From: Noviherbaspirillum sedimenti
GTDB taxonomy: Bacteria; Pseudomonadota; Gammaproteobacteria; Burkholderiales; Burkholderiaceae_D
Assembly: GCF_003590835.1 (NCBI RefSeq)
Contig: NZ_QYUQ01000002.1
Span: 3,844,001 to 3,908,000 of the forward strand
Length of the DNA stretch: 64,000 bases
Reading direction: 5' to 3'
Below the pieces are notes generated by a model, which made no database searches, had not been told where the DNA came from, and was given only the letters and a program-made list of their open reading frames with translations. Every line of letters starts with the position of its first letter. Positions within the stretch are counted from its first letter, which is position 1. Made by a program: the position numbers and the translations under genes. This document shows, piece after piece, positions 19,638 through 30,374 of this stretch.

Positions 19638-21097
19638 ACATGGCCTTTGTCAGCATGAACCTGGTGACGCTGTTCTATCTCGTCGCGTCGGTGTGTTTCA
19701 TCCAGGCCTTGAAAGGCTTGTCGCATCCCGCTTCGGCGCGGCGCGGCAATGCCTTCGGCATGAGCGGCATGGCGATCGCCACCCTGACCACGCTGGCCCT
19801 GATCGTCAAGCTGCAGGGCGAAGCCAGCAACGGCAGCCTGGGCTTCGGCCTGGTGCTGGCCGGTGTGATCGTCGGCGGCGGCATTGGCGCGACCCTGGCC
19901 AAACGGGTCGAGATGACCAAGATGCCGGAACTCGTCGCCGCCATGCATTCGCTCATTGGTCTTGCCGCAGTGTGCATTGCTGTTGCCGTGGTGGCCGAGC
20001 CGTGGGTATTCAACATCACCACGCGCGATGCGCCCATTCCCTTCGGTAACCGCCTGGAACTGTTCATCGGCACCTTCGTCGGCGCGGTGACTTTCTCGGG
20101 GTCGGTGATTGCCTTCGGCAAGCTGTCGGGGAAATACAAGTTCCGCCTGTTCCAGGGCGCGCCGGTCAGCTTCAAGGGCCAGCACATCCTCAACCTGGTG
20201 CTGGCGCTGGCGATGGTGATCCTGGGCCTGGCGTTCTGCTTCGCCCCGGGCCTGGAGCCGGCCTGGACGCCGTTCCTGATCATGGCGGCGATTGCCTTCG
20301 TGCTGGGCGTCTTGATCATCATCCCCATCGGCGGCGCCGACATGCCGGTGGTGGTGTCGATGTTGAACAGCTATTCGGGCTGGGCGGCGGCGGGCATCGG
20401 CTTTTCGCTCAACAACGCCATGCTGATCATTGCCGGCTCGCTGGTGGGGTCGAGCGGTGCGATCCTGTCGTACATCATGTGCAAGGCGATGAACCGCTCG
20501 TTCTTCAATGTGATCCTGGGCGGCTTTGGCGGCGATGCGGCGGCCGCCAGCACGGGTGGCGCGCAGCAGCAGCGCCCGGTCAAATCCGGCTCGGCCGACG
20601 ATGCGGCTTTCCTGATGGGCAATGCGGAAACCGTCATCATCGTTCCCGGCTACGGCCTGGCGGTGGCGCGGGCCCAGCATGCCCTGAAGGAATTGACCGA
20701 GAAGTTGAGCCACAAGGGCGTGACCGTCAAGTATGCGATCCACCCGGTGGCCGGGCGCATGCCGGGGCACATGAATGTGCTGCTGGCCGAAGCCGAAGTG
20801 CCGTACGACCAGGTCTTCGAGATGGAAGACATCAACAGCGAATTCAGCCAGGCCGACGTGGTGCTGGTGCTGGGCGCCAACGACGTGGTCAACCCGGCGG
20901 CGAAAGACCCGAAGTCGCCGATTGCCGGCATGCCGATCCTGGAAGCGTTCAAGGCCAAGACGGTGATTGTCAACAAGCGCTCGATGGCGGCGGGCTATGC
21001 CGGTCTGGACAATGAACTGTTTTACATGGACAAGACCATGATGGTGTTTGGCGATGCCAAGAAAGTCATCGAAGACATGGTCAAGGCCGTCGAGTAG
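19634..21097 (+). CDS. pntB: NAD(P)+ transhydrogenase, beta subunit
   Basis: 487 residues: about nine membrane helices in the first 280, then the NADP-binding domain III with [39 protein letters not shown] and [12 protein letters not shown], all signature segments. Overlap with pntAB (ATGA) shows translational coupling. GGGAG lies before the ATG. A strong terminator follows at 21159. Confidence 0.97.
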   Translation: MNMAFVSMNLVTLFYLVASVCFIQALKGLSHPASARRGNAFGMSGMAIATLTTLALIVKLQGEASNGSLGFGLVLAGVIVGGGIGATLAKRVEMTKMPELVAAMHSLIGLAAVCIAVAVVAEPWVFNITTRDAPIPFGNRLELFIGTFVGAVTFSGSVIAFGKLSGKYKFRLFQGAPVSFKGQHILNLVLALAMVILGLAFCFAPGLEPAWTPFLIMAAIAFVLGVLIIIPIGGADMPVVVSMLNSYSGWAAAGIGFSLNNAMLIIAGSLVGSSGAILSYIMCKAMNRSFFNVILGGFGGDAAAASTGGAQQQRPVKSGSADDAAFLMGNAETVIIVPGYGLAVARAQHALKELTEKLSHKGVTVKYAIHPVAGRMPGHMNVLLAEAEVPYDQVFEMEDINSEFSQADVVLVLGANDVVNPAAKDPKSPIAGMPILEAFKAKTVIVNKRSMAAGYAGLDNELFYMDKTMMVFGDAKKVIEDMVKAVE

Positions 21098-21158
21098 TCC
21101 GGAACCAATGGTGAGGTAGGAAACAGATGTCTCTCATCCCTTCTCCTCGGGATGCTTT

Positions 21159-21190
21159 GCGGACCACCACAAAGTGGTCCGCCTTTTTAT
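21159..21190 (+). terminator. Rho-independent terminator after pntB
   Basis: GCGGACCAC and GTGGTCCGC form a 9-bp stem round CACAAA, followed by CTTTTTATT. It ends the etf-lipA-pnt transcript. About 65 bases around it resemble the segment just before the second etfB (34730-34793). Confidence 0.9.
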
Positions 21191-21311
21191 TCGCAGTCTT
21201 CTCAGGCGTGAGGCATTTTGCTGGCGACAAGATGTCGATGAACGCTTGAGATGCATGTACTTGCATTGAGCAGGACGCTCGGAAAACATGACCTGATAAG
21301 AATTGATCGCT

Positions 21312-22976
21312 ATGAATCTTACAAAGCAATACGGCCCGCGCGAAGCAATGGAATACGACGTGGTCATCGTCGGCGGGGGACCTGCCGGCCTGTCTGCGGC
21401 CATCAAACTCAAACAGCTGGCGGCAGAAAAGGGCAATGACATCGCCGTCTGCGTCCTCGAAAAAGGCGGCGAGCTGGGCGCCCACATCCTGTCGGGGGCG
21501 ATCATGGATCCGCGCGCGCTCACCGAGTTGCTGCCGGACTGGAAAGCGCTGGGCGCGCCGCTGCATACCGAAGTCACGGAAGACCGCATCCTCTTCCTGA
21601 CCGAGACCAAGGCTTACCGGACGCCCGGCTTCATGGTGCCGGCCTGCTTTGAAAACCACGGCAACTATGTCGTTTCGCTGGGCAACGTCGTGCGCTGGCT
21701 GGGCCAGCAGGCAGAAAGCCTGGGCGTGGAAATCTTCCCTGGCTTTCCTGCCGCCGAGCTCCTCTACAACGATGATGGTTCCGTCAAGGGTGTGGCGACA
21801 GGCAACATGGGCGTGGACCGCGAAGGCAATCCCACCGAGGCCTTCCAGCTGGGCATGGAATTGCATGCCAAGTACACGCTGTTTGCCGAAGGCGCGCGCG
21901 GGCATCTGGGCAAGCAGCTCATGTCGCGCTATGACCTGAACCAGGGCAAGGATCCGCAGTCCTACAGCATCGGCATCAAGGAACTGTGGGAAATCGACCC
22001 GGCCAAGCACAAGCCGGGGCTGGTGATCCACAGCACCGGCTGGCCGCTCAAGAACGATACCTATGGCGGGTCGTTTCTGTACCATCTGGAAAACAACCAG
22101 GTCGTGGTCGGCTACGTCATTGGCCTGTCGTACGCGAACCCCTACCTGTCGCCGTACGAGGAATTCCAGCGCTACAAGACCCACCCGGCAATCCGCACCT
22201 TCTTCGAAGGCGGCAAGCGCCTGTCCTACGGCGCCCGGGCGATTACTGCAGGCGGCCTGCAGTCGCTGCCGAAACTCGTCTTCCCGGGCGGCGCCCTGAT
22301 CGGCTGCGACGCCGGCTTCCTCAACATGAGCCGCATCAAGGGCAGCCACGCCGCCATCAAGACCGGCATGCTGGCCGCCGAAGCCGCCTTTGCCGCGCTG
22401 GGCGAGCAGCGCCAGCATGACGAACTAAGCGCCTACCCGGTGGCGTTCGAGCGTTCGTGGCTGCATGAAGAATTGCATGTGGCGCGCAACGTCAAGCCCT
22501 GGCTGTCCAAGGGCCTGGTCCTGGGTTCCATCATGACCGGCATCGACCAGATGGTTTTCCGCGGCAAGGCGCCGTGGACCCTGCGCCGCGACTACGCCGA
22601 CCACGAATGCCTGAAACCCGCAGCCGCTTGCCAGCCGATCGCCTATCCCAGGCCGGACGGCAAGCTGACCTTCGACCGCCTGTCGTCGGTGTTCATTTCC
22701 AACACCAACCATGCGGAAGAGCAGCCGGTCCACCTGACGCTCAGGAACGATGCGGTGCCGGTCGGCGTGAATCTGTCCACCTATGCGGGGCCGGAGCAGC
22801 GCTACTGCCCCGCCGGGGTGTATGAATTCGTCAAGACCGATGCCGGCGAAGACCGCTTGCAGATCAATGCGCAGAACTGCGTGCACTGCAAGACCTGCGA
22901 TATCAAGGACCCGACCCAGAATATCGTCTGGGTCACGCCCGAAGGCGGCGGCGGGCCGAATTATCCCAACATGTAG
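21312..22976 (+). CDS. etfD: Electron-transfer flavoprotein-ubiquinone oxidoreductase
   Basis: 554 residues from the ATG at 21312 (a TTG three codons earlier is less likely). FAD motif DVVIVGGGPAGLSAAIKLKQ at 14-33; ubiquinone/membrane-surface region; C-terminal 4Fe-4S cluster with [19 protein letters not shown] and an upstream Cys in RYCPAGVYE. It moves electrons from reduced ETF to ubiquinone at the inner face of the membrane. It follows the pnt terminator, so it needs its own promoter in 21190-21300. A decayed second copy is at 37073. Confidence 0.96.
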   Translation: MNLTKQYGPREAMEYDVVIVGGGPAGLSAAIKLKQLAAEKGNDIAVCVLEKGGELGAHILSGAIMDPRALTELLPDWKALGAPLHTEVTEDRILFLTETKAYRTPGFMVPACFENHGNYVVSLGNVVRWLGQQAESLGVEIFPGFPAAELLYNDDGSVKGVATGNMGVDREGNPTEAFQLGMELHAKYTLFAEGARGHLGKQLMSRYDLNQGKDPQSYSIGIKELWEIDPAKHKPGLVIHSTGWPLKNDTYGGSFLYHLENNQVVVGYVIGLSYANPYLSPYEEFQRYKTHPAIRTFFEGGKRLSYGARAITAGGLQSLPKLVFPGGALIGCDAGFLNMSRIKGSHAAIKTGMLAAEAAFAALGEQRQHDELSAYPVAFERSWLHEELHVARNVKPWLSKGLVLGSIMTGIDQMVFRGKAPWTLRRDYADHECLKPAAACQPIAYPRPDGKLTFDRLSSVFISNTNHAEEQPVHLTLRNDAVPVGVNLSTYAGPEQRYCPAGVYEFVKTDAGEDRLQINAQNCVHCKTCDIKDPTQNIVWVTPEGGGGPNYPNM

Positions 22977-23060
22977 AGCACGGATTCCTTCCTGTTTTTG
23001 GTTCTTGTAGTTAGTCCAGTATGGGAATTCGTCAAATCGATGCATTAAAAGAGGGATGTC

Positions 23061-23972
23061 ATGCAATTGAACGAAGCTGGCCAGGAAATACTGCAATGGG
23101 ACGGGATCAATGTCACCGCCTTGCTTGCTATCGAGCGCGACCCGCAGGCGGACGGACAGGTGTTGTTCCGCAGTCACTGCAATGAGGGTAACCGTAACGG
23201 CCGCGTTTTCGGCGGCCAGTTGCTGGGCCAGGCTCTGCGGGCCGCACAGGCTACTGTAGCAGCGGACCGGTCGCCAACGCTCCTGCAGGTGCTGTTCGCG
23301 CAAGGAGCGCTGGCAGATGCGCCGATCGAGTACCAAGTGAGGACACTACAGGAGGGCAAGCGCTTTTCCAGTCGACAGGTTGAGGCGCGCCAGGGCGAGC
23401 GCATGCTGATCAGTGCACACGTGACGTTCCAGTTGCCAGTGGACGGTCCGGAACACTCGCTTGCGTCGCACCGGCCAGTGCCGCCGCCGGAGCAATTAAA
23501 ACCCATGTCTGCATTGACTGGCATGCCGGATCTGGCCGGCGGGGACTGGGGGTGGCTCCAGAAACCTTGTCTGGAAATACGGCTGGTCGATCCCGAGCGT
23601 CATCTGGCAGTGTGCAACACAACGCCTCATGCATCCTACTGGGTGAAGCTGCGCGAGCCGCTCGGTGATGATCCTGCCGTACATGCAGCTGCACTGGCCT
23701 ATCTGAGCGATTACTGGACCAATACCGCGGCGATGACGCATCATGTTCCTTTAAAGGATGTCATTGAAACGATGTATGTGGCCAGCCTGAATCATTCTCT
23801 GTGGCTGCATCGCGCCTGCCGCGTCGACGACTGGCTGCTGTTTTCCACCGAAAGTTCCAGCGCGCAGAACGAACGCGCACTGACCAATGCGCGCATCTAT
23901 GACCGCAAAGGTGTGCTGGTCGCATCGACCTCGCAGGAGTGCCTGTTTGCGGCGCGTTCCCCGAAAGCTTGA
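23061..23972 (+). CDS. tesB: Acyl-CoA thioesterase II
   Basis: 303 residues, slightly longer than E. coli TesB. Double hot-dog fold: NRNGRVFGGQLLGQALRAAQ in the first half, HHVPLKD-type and SLNHSLWLHRACRVDDWLLF in the second with the catalytic Asp-Thr-Gln region. It hydrolyses acyl-CoAs to free acids, which releases CoA when intermediates accumulate. It follows etfD by 84 bases and may share its message. GAGGG lies six bases before the ATG. Confidence 0.93.
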   Translation: MQLNEAGQEILQWDGINVTALLAIERDPQADGQVLFRSHCNEGNRNGRVFGGQLLGQALRAAQATVAADRSPTLLQVLFAQGALADAPIEYQVRTLQEGKRFSSRQVEARQGERMLISAHVTFQLPVDGPEHSLASHRPVPPPEQLKPMSALTGMPDLAGGDWGWLQKPCLEIRLVDPERHLAVCNTTPHASYWVKLREPLGDDPAVHAAALAYLSDYWTNTAAMTHHVPLKDVIETMYVASLNHSLWLHRACRVDDWLLFSTESSSAQNERALTNARIYDRKGVLVASTSQECLFAARSPKA

Positions 23973-24261
23973 GGTCACGCGACAACTACGTTGACAAACA
24001 CCGAGCGATGACTCAGCGATGACGGCGTCCTGCGCGGGAGAAATCATGTCGTTTGTATAACAAAAACTCTGCCAATATTCCTGCATTTCCCGGCGTCAAG
24101 CCCTATGACAAATCCTTGCAGCAAATTTGACGCTTTTGAGCATGGATTGCAGATAGCCGGGTTTCTATACTCTGTACATAACTATGTCTGTAAACAGCGA
24201 GCGTCGTTTAAATGGCGATAACGATGATCTCTGATTTTGAATTTTCACGAAGGAATATTCC

Positions 24262-27200
24262 ATGACCGACCTTTCCGTAGCCAAGAAGCTCAACGAATAC
24301 AAGCCCGCCAACAAGGTGCGTTTCGTTACCGCGGCTTCACTGTTTGACGGACACGACGCGTCGATCAACATCATGCGCCGCATCCTGATGGCCAATGGCG
24401 TGGAAGTAATCCATCTCGCCCACAACCGTTCGGTCGACGAGATCGTCAACACTGCCTTGCAGGAAGATGTCCAGGGGATTGCGATTTCCAGCTACCAGGG
24501 CGGCCATGTCGAGTACTTCAAATACATGATCGACTTGCTCAAGGAGCGGGGCGGCGCTCATATCAAGGTGTTCGGCGGTGGTGGTGGCGTGATCGTGCCG
24601 GAAGAAATCGCCGACCTGCATGCCTACGGCGTGGCGCGCATTTTCAGTCCGGAAGATGGTCAGCGCATGGGCTTGGTCGGCATGATCCTGGCGATGATCC
24701 AGGCTTGCGACGTCGACCTGTCGCCGTTTGCGCCAACCACGCTCGAAGCTTTGACGGGGGGCGAGATCGCGTCCCGGCATCGCCCGCTGGCACAACTGAT
24801 CACCGCCCTGGAAAACGACCGGGTTTCCGCCGGACTCAGAACCAGCGTGCATCAAGCCGCCGAGTCGCTGCATATCCCTGTGCTGGGCATCACCGGCACC
24901 GGCGGCGCCGGCAAATCGTCGCTGACCGATGAATTGATCCGCCGCATCCGCCTCGATCAGGGCGACGCGCTCAATATCGCAATCATTTCCATTGATCCCT
25001 CGCGTCGCAAATCCGGTGGCGCCTTGCTGGGCGACCGTATCCGCATGAATGCGATCGATCCGTGGCGCAACGGCGTCAAGGTCTTCATGCGTTCGCTGGC
25101 CACGCGTGAGGCCGGCTCCGAAATTTCCCAGGCACTGCCGGATGTCATTGCCGCCTGCAAGGTGGCGGGTTTTGACCTGGTGATCGTCGAAACCTCCGGC
25201 ATCGGCCAGGGTGACGCGGCGATCGTGCAGCACGTCGACGCCAGCATGTATGTGATGACGCCGGAATTCGGCGCCGCTTCGCAGCTGGAAAAGATCGACA
25301 TGCTCGACTTTGCCGATTTCATTGCCATCAACAAGTTCGACCGCAAGGGTTCGCAAGATGCCCTGCGCGACGTCGCCAAGCAATATCAGCGCAATCGCGA
25401 ATTGTGGAGCAAGTCGCCGGAAGAAATGCCCGTATACGGCACCCAGGCATCGCGGTTCAATGACGATGGCGTGACCTCGCTGTACCAGGGTTTGCTGCCG
25501 AAACTGGCCGAACTGGGCTTGAAAGTGCAAGCTGGAAAACTGGCGCCAGCCGGCGTGCGTTTTTCGTCTGGCAAGAATGCCATCGTGCCGCCGGCGCGCA
25601 GCCGCTACCTGGCGGAAATCGCGGATACCGTGCGCGGCTATCACAAGTTCACCGCCAAGAATGTGAAGCTGGCACGGGAACGGCAGCAGTTGCAGGAATC
25701 GAAAAGAATGCTGGCCGCTGCCGGCAAGATCGTCGATATCGACGATCTGATCACCGAGCGCGATCACAAGCTCGATGCCGGCGCCAAAAATTTGCTCGCC
25801 AGCTGGCCCGAGCTGCAGGCCGCTTATGCAGGCGACGAATTCGTGGTCAAGATCCGCGACAAGGAAATCCGCTCGCAGCTGACCATCAGCAGCCTGTCCG
25901 GCACCAAGATCCGCAAGGTGGCGCTGCCACGCTATGAAGACCATGGCGAAATCCTGCGCTGGTTGATGCTGGACAATGTCCCGGGCTCCTTTCCTTATAC
26001 GGCCGGCGTATTCCCGTTCAAGCGCGAAGGCGAAGACCCGACCCGCATGTTCGCCGGCGAGGGCGATGCATTCCGTACCAATCGCCGCTTCAAGCTGGTG
26101 TCCGAGGGCATGGATGCCAAGCGTCTGTCGACCGCATTCGACTCCGTCACGCTGTACGGCGCCGATCCGGCGCTGCGTCCGGACATCTATGGCAAGATCG
26201 GCAATTCCGGCGTGTCGATCGCCACGCTCGACGACATGAAGGTGCTGTACGACGGCTTCGACCTGTGCCAGCCGACCACCTCGGTGTCGATGACGATCAA
26301 CGGCCCGGCGCCGACCATCCTGGCGATGTTCATGAACACCGCCATCGACCAGCAAATCGACAAGTTCCGCAGCGATAACAAGCGTGAACCGAACGCCGAG
26401 GAAGTCGCCAAGATCCGTGCATGGGTATTGCAGAACGTGCGCGGCACCGTGCAAGCCGACATCCTGAAGGAAGACCAGGGGCAGAATACCTGCATCTTCT
26501 CGACCGAATTCTCGCTGAAGGTGATGGGCGATATCCAGGAATTTTTCGTGCAAAACCAGGTGCGCAATTTTTACTCGGTATCCATCTCCGGCTATCACAT
26601 CGCCGAAGCCGGCGCCAACCCGATTTCGCAGCTGGCCTTCACGTTGTCGAACGGCTTTACGTTTGTTGAAGCCTATCTGGCGCGCGGCATGCACATCGAC
26701 GATTTTGCACCGAATCTGTCGTTCTTCTTCTCCAATGGCATGGACCCGGAATACACGGTCATGGGCCGGGTCGCACGCCGGATCTGGGCTGTGGCGATGC
26801 GCGAAAAATACGGCGCCAACGAGCGCGCGCAGAAACTGAAATATCACATCCAGACCTCCGGCCGCTCGCTGCATGCGCAGGAAATCGACTTCAACGATAT
26901 CCGCACCACGCTGCAAGCCCTGATCGCGATTTACGATAACTGCAATTCGCTGCATACCAATGCCTACGACGAGGCGATTACCACCCCGACCGATGAATCG
27001 GTGCGTCGCGCGCTGGCGATCCAGTTGATCATCAATCGCGAATGGGGCCTGGCAAAGAATGAAAATCCGAACCAGGGCAGCTTCATCATCGAGGAACTGA
27101 CCGATCTGGTGGAAGAAGCGGTCTTGCAGGAATTCGAGCGCATCGCCGAGCGTGGCGGTGTATTGGGTGCGATGGAAACCGGTTATCAGCGCGGCCGGAT

Positions 27201-27540
27201 CCAGGAAGAGTCCATGCTGTACGAGCACAAGAAGCATGATGGCACCCTGCCGATCATCGGGGTGAATACTTTCCGCAATCCGAAGGGGCAGGAAGCGCAG
27301 CAAACGCTGGAGCTGGCCCGTTCCACTGACGAAGAGAAGCAATCGCAACTGACTCGCCTGGCAGATTTCCATACTCGTAACGCGGCACAGGCGCAGGCCA
27401 TGCTTGCGGATCTGCAGCAGGCTGTGATCAACGATGAAAACGTCTTCGCAAAATTGATGGATGCGGTGCGCGTCTGTTCGCTGGGACAGATTACCGATGC
27501 ACTGTTTGCGGTGGGTGGCCAGTACCGCCGCAGCATGTAA
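24262..27540 (+). CDS. icmF: Fused isobutyryl-CoA mutase IcmF (adenosylcobalamin)
   Basis: 1092 residues in one chain. Residues 20-150: B12-binding domain with the axial His in DGHDASIN (His31) and the GGGGG loop. Residues 205-420: MeaB-like G-protein chaperone with Walker [10 protein letters not shown] (212-220) and NKFDRKGS. Residues 540-1090: mutase TIM barrel, e.g. [23 protein letters not shown]. This order is specific to IcmF, which interconverts isobutyryl- and n-butyryl-CoA and also acts on pivalyl/isovaleryl-CoA in characterised members. An acyl-CoA dehydrogenase and the cobalamin adenosyltransferase follow. No cobalamin riboswitch was recognised upstream. Confidence 0.97.
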   Translation: MTDLSVAKKLNEYKPANKVRFVTAASLFDGHDASINIMRRILMANGVEVIHLAHNRSVDEIVNTALQEDVQGIAISSYQGGHVEYFKYMIDLLKERGGAHIKVFGGGGGVIVPEEIADLHAYGVARIFSPEDGQRMGLVGMILAMIQACDVDLSPFAPTTLEALTGGEIASRHRPLAQLITALENDRVSAGLRTSVHQAAESLHIPVLGITGTGGAGKSSLTDELIRRIRLDQGDALNIAIISIDPSRRKSGGALLGDRIRMNAIDPWRNGVKVFMRSLATREAGSEISQALPDVIAACKVAGFDLVIVETSGIGQGDAAIVQHVDASMYVMTPEFGAASQLEKIDMLDFADFIAINKFDRKGSQDALRDVAKQYQRNRELWSKSPEEMPVYGTQASRFNDDGVTSLYQGLLPKLAELGLKVQAGKLAPAGVRFSSGKNAIVPPARSRYLAEIADTVRGYHKFTAKNVKLARERQQLQESKRMLAAAGKIVDIDDLITERDHKLDAGAKNLLASWPELQAAYAGDEFVVKIRDKEIRSQLTISSLSGTKIRKVALPRYEDHGEILRWLMLDNVPGSFPYTAGVFPFKREGEDPTRMFAGEGDAFRTNRRFKLVSEGMDAKRLSTAFDSVTLYGADPALRPDIYGKIGNSGVSIATLDDMKVLYDGFDLCQPTTSVSMTINGPAPTILAMFMNTAIDQQIDKFRSDNKREPNAEEVAKIRAWVLQNVRGTVQADILKEDQGQNTCIFSTEFSLKVMGDIQEFFVQNQVRNFYSVSISGYHIAEAGANPISQLAFTLSNGFTFVEAYLARGMHIDDFAPNLSFFFSNGMDPEYTVMGRVARRIWAVAMREKYGANERAQKLKYHIQTSGRSLHAQEIDFNDIRTTLQALIAIYDNCNSLHTNAYDEAITTPTDESVRRALAIQLIINREWGLAKNENPNQGSFIIEELTDLVEEAVLQEFERIAERGGVLGAMETGYQRGRIQEESMLYEHKKHDGTLPIIGVNTFRNPKGQEAQQTLELARSTDEEKQSQLTRLADFHTRNAAQAQAMLADLQQAVINDENVFAKLMDAVRVCSLGQITDALFAVGGQYRRSM

Positions 27541-27561
27541 TTTTCTTGATACGGAATCAAT

Positions 27562-29349
27562 ATGAGTCAATACCAAGCACCCTTGAAGGATATCAGTTTC
27601 CTGTTGAAGCACGTTTTCAACTTCGAGCAGCATGCACAGCGTTGCGGGCTCGAGCTGGATGGCGACACTGCGCTTGCCATCGCCGCAGAGGCTGGAAAGT
27701 TTGCCAAGGAAAAAATCGACCCGATCAACCGCAAGGGCGATACCCAGGGCGCCCGCTGGAATGACAGCAAGGTGGTGACTGCCGACGGCTTCAAGGATGT
27801 CTATCAAGCATTTTGCGACGGCGGCTGGAGCGCCTTGCGCTTTCCCGAGCAATACGACGGCCAGGGATTGTGCTCGGTGGTATCCACAGTCGTCGATGAA
27901 ATGTGGCATGCGGCCAGCTTTAGCTTCGCCCTGTGCCCGATGCTCACCAACGGCGCCGTCGAAGCCTTGCTGACGGCCGGCAGCGATGCGCTGAAACAGA
28001 CCTATCTGAAAAAAATGGTCAGCGGCGAATGGACTGGCACCATGAACCTGACCGAGCCCGGCGCAGGGTCGGACCTGGCGGCGGTGCAGACCAAGGCGGT
28101 GCCGCATGCCGACGGCAGCTATCGCATCAGCGGCCAGAAGATTTTCATCACCTACGGCGAACACGATTTCACCGACAACATCATCCATCTGGTGCTGGCG
28201 CGTACGCCGGATGCGCCGAAGGGCGTCAAGGGGATTTCGCTGTTCGTGGTGCCGAAATTCCTCGTCAATGCCGACGGCACCCCTGGCGCGCGCAATGATG
28301 TGCGTTGCGCATCGATCGAACACAAGCTGGGCATTCACGGCAGCCCGACTGCGGTCATGCTGTTCGGCGAGCAGGATGGCGCCATCGGTTACCTGGTCGG
28401 CGAAGAAAACCGCGGTCTGGAATATATGTTCATCATGATGAACGAGGCCCGCTTCGCCGTCGGCCTGCAGGGCCTGTCGATCTCGGACCGCGCCTATCAG
28501 CATGCGCTCGCGTTTGCGCAGGAACGGGTGCAGGGCAGGGCGGTCGGCGAAGACGGCAGCCAGGGCAAGACCATCATCCGTCATCCCGATGTGCGCCGCA
28601 TGCTGTTGTCGATGAAATCCCGGATCGATGCCATGCGCGCGCTGGCGATCTATGTATCCACCCAAAAGGATCTGGCGCATAGTTCTTCTGTTCCGGAGCT
28701 TGCAAAAAACGCTGCCCAGGCGCGCGTCGAATTGCTGATCCCGGTGATCAAGGGCTGGTTCACCGAAACAGCGCAACGCATCACCTACGATGCGGTGCAA
28801 GTGTTTGGCGGCATGGGCTTTGTCGAAGAAACCGGTGCAGCCCAGTACTATCGCGACGCCCGCATCATTACCATTTATGAGGGTACGACAGCCATCCAGG
28901 CCAACGATATCGTTGGCCGCAAGACCCTGCGCGATGAAGGCACTGCCGCACTGTCGCTGATCGATGAGATCGCCCTGACTGTCGCCAGTCTGAAGAAGTC
29001 GGGAAATACGGCCGATGACGTTGTTGCCAACCGCCTGGAGCAAGCCTGTGCTGCGTTGCGCGAATCGATTTCATGGATTCTGGCGAATGGCAAGGCGAAT
29101 CCGCGCTCGGTGTATGCGGGCTCGGTACTGTATCTGGAGCTGTGGGGCGTGGTCTGCGGTGGCTGGATGCATGCGCTGCGGCTGCTCGCTGCGCATGAAG
29201 CCGGCGTGGCGCCGGACGATCTGGCGGAAAAGCGCGCATCGGCGCAATTTTATGCAGAGCATGTACTTACCGGCGCTGGGGTGCTCGCTTCCACCATTTT
29301 GCATGGCGGCGACAGCGCACTCAATTTCCCGGATACGCACTGGTTGTAA
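27562..29349 (+). CDS. Acyl-CoA dehydrogenase (long FadE-like subfamily)
   Basis: 595 residues, longer than the 380-residue short/medium-chain enzymes, with an N-terminal extension and a C-terminal helical domain typical of the Proteobacterial 590-600 residue group. Visible: TMNLTEPGAGSDLAAVQTKA (FAD/substrate loop), KIFITYGEHD, QVFGGMGFVEETGAAQYYRD and the catalytic Glu in ITIYEGTTAIQAND. It introduces the 2,3 double bond and passes electrons to ETF, whose genes are nearby. It is 21 bases after icmF, so co-transcribed; it may handle the butyryl/isobutyryl or related acyl-CoA. Confidence 0.93.
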   Translation: MSQYQAPLKDISFLLKHVFNFEQHAQRCGLELDGDTALAIAAEAGKFAKEKIDPINRKGDTQGARWNDSKVVTADGFKDVYQAFCDGGWSALRFPEQYDGQGLCSVVSTVVDEMWHAASFSFALCPMLTNGAVEALLTAGSDALKQTYLKKMVSGEWTGTMNLTEPGAGSDLAAVQTKAVPHADGSYRISGQKIFITYGEHDFTDNIIHLVLARTPDAPKGVKGISLFVVPKFLVNADGTPGARNDVRCASIEHKLGIHGSPTAVMLFGEQDGAIGYLVGEENRGLEYMFIMMNEARFAVGLQGLSISDRAYQHALAFAQERVQGRAVGEDGSQGKTIIRHPDVRRMLLSMKSRIDAMRALAIYVSTQKDLAHSSSVPELAKNAAQARVELLIPVIKGWFTETAQRITYDAVQVFGGMGFVEETGAAQYYRDARIITIYEGTTAIQANDIVGRKTLRDEGTAALSLIDEIALTVASLKKSGNTADDVVANRLEQACAALRESISWILANGKANPRSVYAGSVLYLELWGVVCGGWMHALRLLAAHEAGVAPDDLAEKRASAQFYAEHVLTGAGVLASTILHGGDSALNFPDTHWL

Positions 29350-29358
29350 GGGCGAGCG

Positions 29359-29619
29359 ATGGCACGTCTGCACATACGCCAGTTAAAGCGCGAAGCGTAT
29401 TCGCGCAATGATTCCGATGCCATGCTGGCGCTGTTGAACCGCTCGGTTCGCTTCGGTCACAAGCGTCTTGCGCTCATGCGTTGCATTCAGGCAGAACAGA
29501 TGGGCCTGGCCGTGTTGCCCGATATTCTGTCTTATTGCCGCGAAATTGCCGACCAGATGCCGGGCGAGGTCCTCGCGAAGCTGATTCATCAGGCTGGCAC
29601 GCAGCGCGCGCAAAAATAG
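29359..29619 (+). CDS. Small protein of unknown function
   Basis: 86 residues, nine bases after the dehydrogenase stop, with AAGGGCGAG before the ATG. Basic and helical in appearance (LKREAYSRNDSDAMLALLNR, FGHKRLALMRCIQAEQMGL). No domain recognised. Its tight fit between icmF-dehydrogenase and the terminator at 29694 makes it a plausible real gene. Confidence 0.55.
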   Translation: MARLHIRQLKREAYSRNDSDAMLALLNRSVRFGHKRLALMRCIQAEQMGLAVLPDILSYCREIADQMPGEVLAKLIHQAGTQRAQK

Positions 29620-29693
29620 CGCACGCTGAACTGTTTCTCCGCCACTCGTTGCGCGGGACGCCATGTCCCTTCAAAGCAGCAGAGCGGCTTTCT

Positions 29694-29732
29694 CCTGGAT
29701 GGAATCAATTGTTTCCATCCAGGTTTTTTTTT
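29694..29732 (+). terminator. Rho-independent terminator of the icmF operon
   Basis: CCTGGATGGAA and TTCCATCCAGG form a perfect 11-bp stem round an 8-base loop, followed by nine T. It ends only 24 bases before the next ATG, so the adenosyltransferase is reached by read-through or a promoter overlapping this hairpin. Confidence 0.93.
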
Positions 29733-29755
29733 GAAAAATCTGACCAGGAAAAATC

Positions 29756-30328
29756 ATGGGAAATCGACTGACTAAAATCTATACAAAAACCGGCGATGAC
29801 GGCACCACCGGACTGGGCGACGGTTCGCGTACCGAGAAGGATAGCCTGCGCGTCGCCGCCATGGGCGAGGTCGATCATTTGAATGCATTCGTCGGATCGA
29901 TCCTTTGCCAGCCGGATGTGCCGGATCATATCCGCACACACCTGGCAGACGTTCAGCATGAGCTGTTCGATCTTGGCGCGGAACTGTGCATTCCCGGCAG
30001 CACGCGCATTTCGGAGGAGCATGTCGTGCGCCTGGAGAACCAGCTGGATGCCATCAACGAACATCTCGGCCGCCTCCAGGACTTTATCCTGCCCGGCGGG
30101 ACTGTCGCAGCAGCGCAGGCGCACCTCGCGCGTACTGCCTGCCGCAACGCCGAGCGCGCCGTGCTTGCACTTTCCCGGCAGGATGCGTCCATCAATGCGC
30201 CGCTGCGTCGTTACCTGAACCGGCTCTCCGACTTTCTGTTCGTCGTTGCGCGCGAACTCAATCGCAGCGCCGGCACCTCCGACGTGCTCTGGATTCAGCG
30301 GAAAGCGCAAACGTCCGCCAAAGCCTAG
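29756..30328 (+). CDS. pduO: Cob(I)alamin adenosyltransferase, PduO type
   Basis: 190 residues. N-terminal ATP-binding signature YTKTGDDGTTGLGDGSR; corrinoid-site helix ending in RTACRNAERAVLAL; closing NRLSDFLFVVARELN. It transfers the adenosyl group of ATP to cob(I)alamin, making the coenzyme used by IcmF. Position after the icmF operon supports dedicated supply, since G-protein chaperones receive AdoCbl directly from this enzyme. AGGA lies before the ATG. Confidence 0.96.
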   Translation: MGNRLTKIYTKTGDDGTTGLGDGSRTEKDSLRVAAMGEVDHLNAFVGSILCQPDVPDHIRTHLADVQHELFDLGAELCIPGSTRISEEHVVRLENQLDAINEHLGRLQDFILPGGTVAAAQAHLARTACRNAERAVLALSRQDASINAPLRRYLNRLSDFLFVVARELNRSAGTSDVLWIQRKAQTSAKA

Positions 30329-30340
30329 GAAAGAAAAAAT

Positions 30341-30369
30341 CCTGGATCCGCCGCGGAGGCCGATCCAGG
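30341..30369. terminator. Hairpin after the adenosyltransferase gene
   Basis: CCTGGATC and GATCCAGG, 8-bp perfect stem, loop of 13, preceded by A-run (A6) but no U-run on the plus strand. It may act as a terminator on the minus strand, where Ts follow, for messages entering from the right, or as an mRNA end stabiliser. The stem sequence repeats that of the 29694 terminator. Confidence 0.5.
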
Positions 30370-30374
30370 ATCCG

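Noticed and set aside
19331..20770. A 479-codon minus-strand open frame under pntAB-pntB
   Set aside because: Low-complexity shadow of GC-rich codons, with no family sequence.
23973..24261. Possible cobalamin riboswitch upstream of icmF
   Set aside because: The B12-box consensus (GCCACTG) and the expected long structured leader were not found; only a weak promoter-like area is visible.
24337..29043. A 1568-codon open frame antisense to icmF and the acyl-CoA dehydrogenase
   Set aside because: It is the mirror of strongly biased codons in two certain genes. Its translation is His/Asp/Gly-rich with no domain, and it has no ribosome site.
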